DNA of 64,000 nt, taken from Sialis fuliginosa (Eukaryota; Arthropoda; Insecta; Megaloptera; Sialidae). Location of the stretch: NCBI GenBank assembly GCA_961205875.1, contig OY540812.1, forward strand, positions 4,402,001 through 4,466,000, read 5' to 3'. The position numbers were made by a program, and so were the translations under genes. Shown piece after piece: positions 55,656 through 64,000 of the stretch; positions within the stretch are counted from its first letter, which is position 1, and every line of letters starts with the position of its first letter. A model generated the notes under the pieces. That model was not told the origin of the DNA and searched no databases. It was given only the letters and a program-made list of their open reading frames with translations.

Positions 55656-57830
55656 ATGGTGGCAGCGGTGGGATCGTTCAGCGGGGTAGGATTGTTCAGA
55701 AGGGTGGAATTAAAGTAGGGGTTGAAAAAAAAAATTTTTTTTTTTTTTAAGATTTTGTTAGGAGCTGGGATATTCAATGAGGGAGAAAATGTAAATAAAT
55801 ATTGGTGTACGTTTTTTTTTTTTTTAGGGGGAATTCAGTGAGTTATAAATTTAAGGGTTGGTTATACATTGTAAGCGTAGTGAAAAATATATTTAATATA
55901 TAAATATTCAGGTTCAAATACTTCAGATTATTTCTGGGTGGGTTTGAATGTAAGTATTCTGCAAAAAGTGTGGTGGATTCAACAATGACGGAAAAGGGAG
56001 GAAATCATAAAGGGTTAAGGGCTTAGAAATTTTTTTTCTAAAACTGTTTTTTCAAAATTTCATATTTTTATAATTTTGACTGTTATTTCGTAATAATATT
56101 ATTTATTGGGCTAAAATAAATTGATTCTTGATAAATTATTTTAAAAAAATTTGTTGGAAACATATTATATTATAGTATTGGGGTGGGTCTTTCTTTTATA
56201 TATGTAAGGGGGGGAGGGGGACTGATAATAAATTAAGAAGACGTACCAAAAGTGGAGGTGGCGGCCCAACTGACTAAAGAAGGACCATTTTTTGGACACA
56301 ACTTGTATCGTGTGACGACTTACTAATCAAAGCTGACGGATCGCTGAGACGAAATTTCTTAGCGAGCCATGGAGCTGCCATTGATTATGTGGATAACGCA
56401 CGTCAACTGGACAGCGTCGGCAGTAAGTCGTTAGCCGAAGAAGAAGTTAGTGGGAAAATTGAGGCTCATTAAGAAGAGATGGGATATTCGCGGAGCAGGA
56501 CTACCAATGAGAGAACGGCGGGCTAAGACCCGACTCCGACCGGCGGTCTTGTCTCAACCAAGAAGACAGAAGGGAACGTTATCATGGGAATAACTTATGC
56601 GGGACAATTGGAGCCCATTATGAAGATATGGGATATTCGCGGAGCAGGACTACCAATGAGAGAACGGCGGGCTAAGACCCGACTCCGACCGGTGGTCCTA
56701 CAAGAAACAAGAAGATAAAGGGAAAATTATCATGGGCACGACGTATATGGGACAAATGAGGGGTAATTATGAAGATAGGGATACTTCGGGGTAATTGACT
56801 ACCAATGAGAGAACGGCGGGCTACAGACCCGACTCCGACCGGCGGTCTTACCAGAAATAAGAAGATGAAGAGAAAATTATCATGGGCACGACGTATATGG
56901 GACAAATGAGTGGTAATTATGAAGATAGGGACGCTTCGGGGTAATTGACTACCAATGAGAGAACAGCGGGCTACAGACCCGACTCCGACCGGCGGTCTTG
57001 CCACAAGCAAGAATAGGGTAAATGGGGGCTGTCATGAAGAGCCAAATAAAAAGGAGAAACGGGAATAAAATCAGTACTCCACGCGACCGTAAGAGGGAAG
57101 TCCAAGTTCAAAGCGGAGATGTTCGGTCTTCGAAGCACCTTCTGCTGCAACAGGGGGACGCTAACGGGGATATGAAGGTTTGCAGACCTTCTGTATTCTT
57201 AAAACGAGCCGCAACTATTCCAGCCAAGAATGAGTATGCAGCCACTCAGGAGGCCTTTCTTCCGGGACGTCGAGTAGTGGATTTATAGAAGAGAACAAGA
57301 AGAAAAGGAGAAAGACATGTAGTTTCCCATACCGAACGAACACCATTGCTTAGGGATCAACTGGAATTGAATCATTTGGGAAACGGAGTCCAAGAGAAAG
57401 TACTACACGTTTAAGAAGAATTTGAAGATGGATTCCTCTTGGAAGGGACAAAATTAGGATGTGCCAAAGGGGACAGCATCGTATTATAACTGAAGACGTG
57501 CCGCCAGTCGTCGCCAAAATGTGTGAAGGACATCCGTGCGTTTTTGGGGTTGGCAGGGTTCTAGCGATGATTCATCAACAAATTTTCGCAAATAGCCAAG
57601 CATCTGACGGGGCCACGGAGATGGTACAGCCAGCGAAGGTGGGAGGGCCGTACACAACAGTCCAGATCCAGCTAATTGAAGAACTGGCCGGGGCATCGTA
57701 ATGGAGGTGTTTTGAATAATGATAATGCTTAGAAACTAAGAAATACTTGCGAGGCAGGAGCATCACGTATTAATTTGAAAAAAGGATAAATACCTTACAC
57801 GGTATTTATCTTTTCATAAGGGGGAAGTAA
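55656..57830 (+). mobile_element. Internal region of pol-less LTR retrotransposon (TRIM/LARD type)
   Basis: One base after the LTR, TGGTGGCAGCGGTGGGAT (55657-55674) is complementary to the 3' end of a tRNA-Leu with CCA, a standard minus-strand primer site. The region ends in a purine-rich AAGGGGGAAGTAA (57818-57830) before the second LTR. Only 2.2 kb lie between, with no protease, reverse transcriptase, RNase H, integrase or envelope signature. Short frames (57022-57288, 57459-57701) are unrecognised; they may be gag debris or captured sequence. The base composition is visibly GC-richer than the flanks. It must rely on enzymes of another element, probably Ty3/Gypsy-like given the 4-bp target duplication. 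Confidence 0.8.
56476..57005 (+). repeat. ~150-bp minisatellite inside the retrotransposon, ~3.6 units
   Basis: GACTACCAATGAGAGAAC recurs at 56499, 56648, 56797 and 56947, a period of 149-150 bp. Units carry 'GGGCTAAGACCCGACTCCGA' or 'GGGCTACAGACCCGACTCCG' and 'AAAATTATCATGGGCACGAC'. It opens a 112-codon minus-strand frame, which is a consequence of the repeat and not evidence of a gene. Confidence 0.8.
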
Positions 57831-58797
57831 TGTAAAGTATCGAGCGAACGGAAGTAAAATCACAGCTCAGCAAAATACCACATTCTGTAAAACTACCTAC
57901 TCAAATAACTAACGTAATAATTAAATGTTTTAAGTAATCTTAAGAATGTAGAAAATGTGCATTTTTGCTTGGTTGTGATGATTTTCAGTTTAATTGGGGC
58001 CAGCGAGACTATATAAAGTAAACGCGTATAATATTAAAAGGGGGGAGACAGATTTTAAGTCTGATTCACGGGGGAGACTTTAAGCCGGGTTTTGGGCGTG
58101 TAACTATGAGATACTCCTGCGACGTAAGTGCAATGTAAAATAACGCACAATTGAAGGGGGGGGGGGGGTAATGGTCAAATTCTAAATTCATAGATTAAGT
58201 GTGCTGCCGAGCTAGGACATGTAAGTTTGTAATTGCTTTATTATTTTAATTATATGTGAAAATAATATTTTATTCTAGAGTATCAAGTTCAGTAAATGTT
58301 ATGTAATTCAATATCGCTATGCATGTACCTTTCGTCAGCAAACTTAAGTCTATTATTATAATTGTTTTGGGGTTTTTATTTTTATCTTAGTTGAATTTCG
58401 TATTGAGTATATTTTATTATTCTGGAGTAATTGTTTATTGTTGATTTTCATAAGTAGGGATTCAAATATAACTGTTTAAATAGGGGTTGAGTCAATTTAA
58501 ATATATTTTTGTTTTGTTTAATTAATGTATAAATTGTTTTGTTTCTGCTATTAAATTTAATATAATTTAACAATTTGTTAATTTGGTTGTCATTGTTGAA
58601 ATCCACATCGTACGCATCCCAGTTTCCCTTGAACATTCCTACAAGGTAGGTATTCCAACTGGACGGCTATATGCCGGGTTCAGTTGTACGACTATTAGGC
58701 TCGTAATTGCTGAATGGACCCAAAAACAAGCGACCCCACCCTGTATATTTTCCAACTTTTTTACGCTACCATATAAATACAGGGTGGGCGAGCAACA
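57831..58797 (+). repeat. 3' LTR (967 bp) and CAAC target duplication
   Basis: Near-identical to 54689-55655, including the 13-G run (58156-58168) and TATA box (58010-58018). The element is bordered by CAAC at 54685-54688 and 58798-58801. LTRs are identical when a retroelement inserts, so the near absence of differences means the insertion is very recent. Confidence 0.85.
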
Positions 58798-59131
58798 CAA
58801 CAAATAAGTTGATTAGTTAGTATCTCAGCTAATATCTTTTTTAAAGGTTTTCTTGGTTGCTGAATAAGTATTTGTTAGTTAGTAGTTATCAAATAATTGA
58901 TTTTTTTTACAAATTAACATTGTTTATATTTAGCTATATTTTTTGCTTAATCGGGCTTAACTGATCGACAAAAAATTTAAAGATAAAAAAAATGTTTACT
59001 CAAAAATTACAGCTTGTACACTGATTTGAACCAAAAAAGTGACTTATGCTCCATTGTGCGCCACCCCACCTGGACTGGCGCCCCGGGTGGTTGCCCTGGT
59101 CCCCCCCCCTAAAGCCGGTACTGATTACAAG

Positions 59132-59239
59132 ATATGAGAAGGAACAATAACACCCTCGACTTTAAATTTAATATGTAAATGAGGGATGATTAAATTTTAA
59201 GAAGGGAAGATATGTAATGAAACGAACATATTATGAGCT
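59132..59239. other. Short spacer between element M and repeat P
   Basis: No feature is recognised. Confidence 0.4.
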
Positions 59240-59480
59240 TGACGTAAGATACGAGAAGCTTTGTGATCGTTTTAAAATGAGAAACAAAATTCTCCGATTT
59301 CAAAATTTTAAATTGATCTTTTCGTTTCAGGTCAAGATAAACACTTTTCGTTCCGTGTCTGTCTGTCTGTTTGTCCCCTGAATCCTTGTCACACGCATTA
59401 CTCTACTGAACCGATATTAATGAAACTTAGTTGGATGGTTGGGTCTGACTTGAGGACGGTTCAATTTCAAAATCTTCATC
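59240..59480 (+). repeat. Dispersed repeat P, copy 3 (partial)
   Basis: 'ACGAGAAGCTTTGTGATCGT', 'AACACTTTTCGTTCCGTGTC', 'TGAATCCTTGTCACACGCAT' and 'GGATGGTTGGGTCTGACTTG' match 38530-38765. The copy ends soon after 'GAGGACGGTTCAATTT'. Confidence 0.65.
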
Positions 59481-61904
59481 TTAAAAATTACTGAACCGAT
59501 TTTGATAGAACATTTTCTTTTTTAAAAAAGCCAAAGACCATAGAATTTTTAAGGCTATATGCACTGTGTTTTGCACTAATGTATCTCAACCCACACAAAG
59601 TTCATTTCGAGATATCAACGTTCTCTTTTGTTTCATTTATTTTTATTAGAAATAGTAATCTTCTAGGCTTGTATTAAAAAACAAGTTGTAGTAATGTTAA
59701 TGTAATTAGTTGATGTAGTTATTTATATCAGAATAAATTAGGTAAGTCGTTAAAACAATTAATTATAAATTTTAATACTACCCTTTCAACTGCAAACAAA
59801 TATCTGAAAAATTCACAACATGTTTTGGGGGTGGAGATTGGTTTTGACCTCCATCCGTTAACCCTTAAAACGGTTAGTTTAGCATTAAATTTACATAGAA
59901 TAACCTAGATATATATTTACATAGATATATATTATCCCTTGCCTGTAAACCTACCTCCCCATTTATATGAAATTCTGAAACAGTTGTAATTATTTAGATA
60001 CAAAAAAATTTATTCATGTTTTTTGTATTGTAATGATTATTGTTTTGTAGTAAAATTACTAATAGTATATACTATATACGTGTATGTATGGCAACAAAGG
60101 GTCTTCTAACAAGAAACTAATACAAAATGGTAGGTATCTTATATACAAGTAATAATATTAATATTAGATCGTATTATAAAAAATTAAATAATATGATGAA
60201 CAATTATTGTGAGATATTATATTCATTATTCAAACAACTATACCTATGAAAAAGGCTGTTGAATTCAAAATTTTGCATTTTTAAAGTAAAATTTTTAGTT
60301 TGACCGCCATTTTGAAAGGTATACAATTATTTTTGGTTAAAATAATTATAAAAAAGGTTGTTGAAAATTTAATTATCTGTTTAAAATACGAAAGATGGGG
60401 TTGATTGAACATTCCGTTCATTAGATACAGAGTGTTTATAAAATATTTATAAAATAAAATGTTGGGCCCTTGGTTGAGGGTGTTCCGGAGCAAACTTGCT
60501 AGGGAGTTTTCAGGAAATATACATCTGGGCATGTTCTAATACATTTTTCCTAATTTTACTCCAGTAAAAAATTCTACGTTGCCTGGATTCAACGTAATTA
60601 TAAATTTGAATTAACTGTTCGGTGCAAGTATTATTTAGTTTATTTATATACATTAAAAATTAATATAATTTTAATTGTTATGCCATTAATTCTTGAATAC
60701 AAACTTCATCTGTTGAACATAATAAAAAATGAAAAAAAATATGTATAACCAAAAAAATATTCAACTGTTCATTAGTTTTAGTAAAGTACTTAATTTTTTT
60801 ATATTTTTTCGTAGATTATTCTATTAGTCATGCATGAATAGTCTAAAGTAAACAAATAATGTGCAAAACACATGTAGAAAATATATCGTTTATGTTATTT
60901 ATTTATTATTTAAGAAGCGTTCATTAATTATGTAAGGGGATTTTGGTGGGAGGGAGGTGAGGGTAAAAATATTTAAATTCTTATTCGGCTGATAAAATTA
61001 CCTTTTCATATAGGTATATAATCAATTAAAATTTTTGAACAATAAAGTACTGTTAAAATTTACACATTTTGACGCATTAAGTTACTAGGAATTATGATTT
61101 GTCAAGATAATTGGAATTATGTAATGCTATATGTGATATGCGGTTTTTCTATATAAAACAATTAAAAGTCATGTTTTTATTGCAATAATAATTTAAAAAA
61201 AATAAAATAATTAAGTAAGGAAAGGAGAAGGATCACTAAAATCTGATCAACCCTTATCCTTAATGGAAAGTATGTCACCACAAATATTGTGAACAAACGT
61301 TTAATAATGAATTATAAGAAGGTAAAACAAGAACCATTAAAGTATAAGCTCATATATATATATATATCCTAAGTCCTAAAGGATCCTAATTATTTCATAC
61401 ATATTGATTTAGAATTATCTTTTTAATCACCCTAATCTAAAATAATAATTATATAAAATGAAATGTCAAGGTAAAAAACAAAAAAATTATAATAAGTAAA
61501 AAATGCATTCGTCAACACAGTAAAATATGTCAGTGATAATATATCTATCACAATAATCGTTCCATTTAAACAAACCAAGAATAAAAAATCTACATAATAC
61601 CTATTATAAACAACTCAGAAATATAACTACCTCAACAAAAAGGTAAACGGATAGTTTTGAATACGATTACGAAACACATTTAGTTATCACATGAAATCAG
61701 CTTAGCTGAAAGTGAAATTTAATGTAATCAGGGAACATGTATTCTAAATGTTTGACTTATGTTAACCCTCTACTGGACGGTAAAGCTTTGATAAACCTTC
61801 ATTAAGCTGGGATCATTTCTATTTCAATTAGAAATTTTGTTTCTTTCATCGTATTCTGTGAAGGATTTATAAATAAGCAAATAAATAAAATAAATACATC
61901 TGCC
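59481..61904. other. AT-rich non-coding DNA
   Basis: No gene is recognised in 2.4 kb. The 83-codon minus frame at 60281-60532 lies in a slightly more complex stretch without known motifs. An (AT)n tract is at about 61350-61368. Confidence 0.4.
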
Positions 61905-62450
61905 AAGTAAATGCACAGTGCATCCTCGTGCTAAATTCACCAAACGTAGTTAATTATTGAACAATTTAAATAAAAACCGGAATCGGTTAACAATTTAATT
62001 TTAAATTTTTCTTAAGACGCACTTGATCATTTTTTCGTATATTTTTAATCTACAACAATATTTTACAACAAACGTTATAGACCCATATTATATGAAATTT
62101 AATGCTCTACAAAAAAATATTCTATAAAATTTTCACGTAGCATGTGTCGTTCTTGAAATATCTTGAAAAAATAAATATTTTGAGATGTCACCCCTCCCCC
62201 TTACACACGAGTTTGAACCGTCCTCAAGCTAGACCCAACCATTCGACCAAATTTCAACAATATCGGTTCAGTGATTCATGAGTTATGCGTGTGACAAGGA
62301 TTCAGGAGACAGACGGACGGACAAACAGATAGACACTTGACGTGAAACGGATAGATCAATTTAAAATTTTGAAATCGGAGAACATTTTTTTTGTTTCAAT
62401 CTAAAACGATCACAAAGCTTCTCGTATATTACGAGGAAGCAAAATATTTG
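61905..62450 (-). repeat. Dispersed repeat P, copy 4
   Basis: 'CATCTGCCAAGTAAATGCAC' with 'GCATCCTCGTGCTAAATTCA' at the left and 'TATTACGAGGAAGCAAAATA' at the right are the family ends in reverse. The middle matches 37300-37710 and 38530-38905. With copy 2 it defines a unit of roughly 550-650 bp. Confidence 0.65.
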
Positions 62451-62494
62451 TAGGAAATGTATTTTCTAATCTAATCAAATATTTTATTATTATA

Positions 62495-63293
62495 AGGGTG
62501 AGTGGGGTAATCACGAACGCGGGGTAATCGTGAATTCAGTAGTTTCAGTATGTTAGAAGAGGAAAGCTAATGTATCGGACCGTTAACAGTCAGTTTAGAT
62601 CACACTCAATACAAAAATAAGCTTATTGTTAGTTCCATTTTTATTTTATATTTCATTTAATTTTTTATTAAAATAAAAACCATGTAATAACTGATATGTA
62701 ATTAATATAAATGTGTTTAAGTTATGCTTTATATTTATGCCCTCGATTAAACAGTATTTGATGTCATCCGTATTGTTTATTATGTAATCCTAACCTCAAA
62801 AAAATTATGTTTATTTTTTTCAAACTCGTGGAGTAATGACGAACGAATTAAATGGGGCAATTCCGAACATTGTAAAAAAGACTGATGAAAACTAAAACTA
62901 GAAAAGTGCGAGGAACTGCAGTTATTTTAAAGAAAATAACCAAAAGAAAAAGTGCTAAATATATGTAGATATAAAGAAAATAACTATTTTTGTTATTACA
63001 ATGAAAAATATCAAGATCCTCCTATTAAAGACTAGGTAAAGTGTAATTTATGGGTACAGCTAAGTGTACCAGTGGTCAAAGTACATTCAGAGGCTTTTTC
63101 TGCGAATTTTGTGCTAATTAGGTTTAATTATTCCACTGTTTGTGATTACCCCATGCTAGTCGAACACATAGGGTTTTATTTTTGTCTTTAATTTTAATTT
63201 TTATTAATATTGTTACTAAAAAAGTATAATTGATAGATTATTTATTTTATTTGATTTCTCTTTTAGGTGTTCGTAACTACCCCACTCTCCCCT
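62495..63293. mobile_element. ~800-bp element with GGGGTAA-type inverted ends
   Basis: Left AGGGTGAGTGGGGTAATCAC(GAAC), right (GTTCG)TAACTACCCCACTCTCCCCT. Variants of 'GGGGTAATC-CGAA' recur inside ('CGGGGTAATCGTGAATTC', 'TGGAGTAATGACGAACGAAT', 'GTGATTACCCCATGC'). Ends resemble those of element J (GGTCAACTGGGGTAAAAGTG). No transposase frame. Confidence 0.55.
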
Positions 63294-64000
63294 AGTATAT
63301 GATAGTATAAAAACCTGTTGATTGAATTGTTACAAACTATTTAGAATATTTTGTGTAAAGTTATGAAGGAAAGGGTTAATATAATCAGGGGACATAAATT
63401 CTGAATATTTGACCTCTGCTAAAGTCAACTTGTTTTCATTCTCGATGCCGTGATAACAAATTGTTTTGTTTTGAAAAGGTTTTGTTGATTTTCATATTTC
63501 GGCCTCAGTGTGGACGTTCAAGTTTATGGCACTTTCAGTAGTTTTGAATAGTACATAAAGATCCTTATCAGCTTTGTTTTGAACGAACACTTCGGAATAA
63601 ATTCGAAATATTTTGACTTTTATTGAAATTATGCTTGACTATGATATGTCTTTATAAATGTAACATCTTTTTCGTGATTTCTTAATATAAGTGCCATTTT
63701 TTACTTTTGTATACATACATACATGAAATGTACTGTATAATAAAGTATAGTGATCATGAATCACATACGACCATTATCTCAATTACGTATCTGTGTGTCT
63801 GTCTGTCTGTCTGTGAGACTTACAAACATGAAATTTTAAACTTACGGTTTTTGTATACTCTAGATATACATCTCCTATTTTTGAAAACCGGAAATGAATG
63901 TTTACTAATGTCAATTTTTTAATTTTTCGAATTATTTTTGATACGTTGCGCAGTAGAAAAAAATGTGTTCAATTAAAGTTGTAGAAAATACTCTTATCTT
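63294..64000. other. Non-coding DNA; repeat tail with (TCTG)n
   Basis: 63785-63930 carries 'TGTGTGTCTGTCTGTCTGTC', 'ACATGAAATTTTAAACTTAC' and 'ATGTTTACTAATGTCAATTT', homologous to about 53150-53345. No gene is recognised; the 71-codon frame from 63707 is part of this repeat. Confidence 0.45.

Larger units (their letters stand above)
54604..59123. mobile_element. hAT-like element M, copy 2, split by an LTR retrotransposon
   Basis: Left end CAGTGCCGGCCTTAGC and right end AAAGCCGGTACTG, with imperfect 8-bp flanks ATTATAAG (54596-54603) and ATTACAAG (59124-59131). The M sequence stops at 54688 and resumes at 58798, within 'AATCAAC|AAATAAGTTG', exactly where copy 1 is continuous. Without the insert this copy is about 415 bp and has only one of the two internal repeat units of copy 1. 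Confidence 0.8.

Noticed and set aside
56672..57010. A 112-codon minus-strand frame with repeated RPPVGVGSVAR and SLIGSQLPRS segments.
   Set aside because: The repeats are the translation of the 150-bp minisatellite in antisense to the retrotransposon; an open frame is expected when the repeat length is a multiple of three.
1..64000. tRNA, rRNA and endogenous viral genes.
   Set aside because: No cloverleaf with a convincing T-loop (GGTTCGANTCC) was found, no rRNA-like stretch was recognised, and the LTR element has no gag-pol-env coding region.

Overview
The window looks like a piece of an AT-rich insect nuclear genome. The base composition is strongly AT-biased with long A/T runs. There is an interstitial (TTAGG)n tract, a decayed Penelope-like element, and many copies of the dispersed arthropod repeats that end in 'GAACCGATNTTGATGAAA', 'CAGACAGACAGA' or 'CGAAGCCGCGCGGGTCCAGCTAGT'. 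I cannot assign an order of insects from sequence alone. There are no bacterial-style operons, no rRNA or tRNA genes that I can recognise, no CRISPR array, and no long intact protein-coding gene.

The only convincing host gene signal is at the left end. A short exon at 1060-1147 encodes a signal-peptide-like N-terminus (MLLYVALVVGCFTRLADLTA, then DDTVDFHKN) and ends in a GTGAGT donor. A 41-codon upstream ORF lies just before it. About 1.2 kb downstream (2317-2343) there is a second copy of the last 27 nt. It has its own AG acceptor and GTAAGT donor, and most of its changes are synonymous (DDTLDFHKN). The rest of the window would then be intron or downstream intergenic DNA of this unidentified gene.

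Almost everything else that can be named is mobile or repetitive. Between 3.6 and 8.3 kb there are several inverted-repeat elements: MITE family A, a 180-bp snap-back element, long foldback K, and a Harbinger-like element with TTA duplications. From 11 to 17 kb there are MITE family B with a tandemly duplicated junction, a hAT MITE with a perfect 8-bp target duplication (14022-14410), a foldback with a hammerhead-like motif (16053-16256), and hAT-like element M (16368-16969, perfect 8-bp duplication). From 18 to 25 kb there are a TA-flanked MITE, a MITE A inserted in a MITE B, and a 701-bp near-perfect inverted repeat. From 28 to 35 kb there are another MITE B, a 1.9-kb terminal-inverted-repeat element, and a ten-copy ~185-bp satellite whose unit is homologous to the inside of element M. 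From 37 to 54 kb there are family P copies, a Tc1-like MITE, a second hammerhead-like foldback, foldback K copy 2, a 98-nt palindrome, a Penelope GIY-YIG remnant, and a long TA-flanked hairpin.

At 54604-59123 a second element M is split by a very young, pol-less LTR retrotransposon. It has two 967-bp LTRs that are almost identical, a tRNA-Leu-type primer site, a polypurine tract and a CAAC target duplication. The right end holds more P copies and a TIR element with GGGGTAA-type ends. The biology here is mainly a layered record of non-autonomous transposons. The duplicated 9-codon exon and the MITE-derived satellite are the observations I rate highest.
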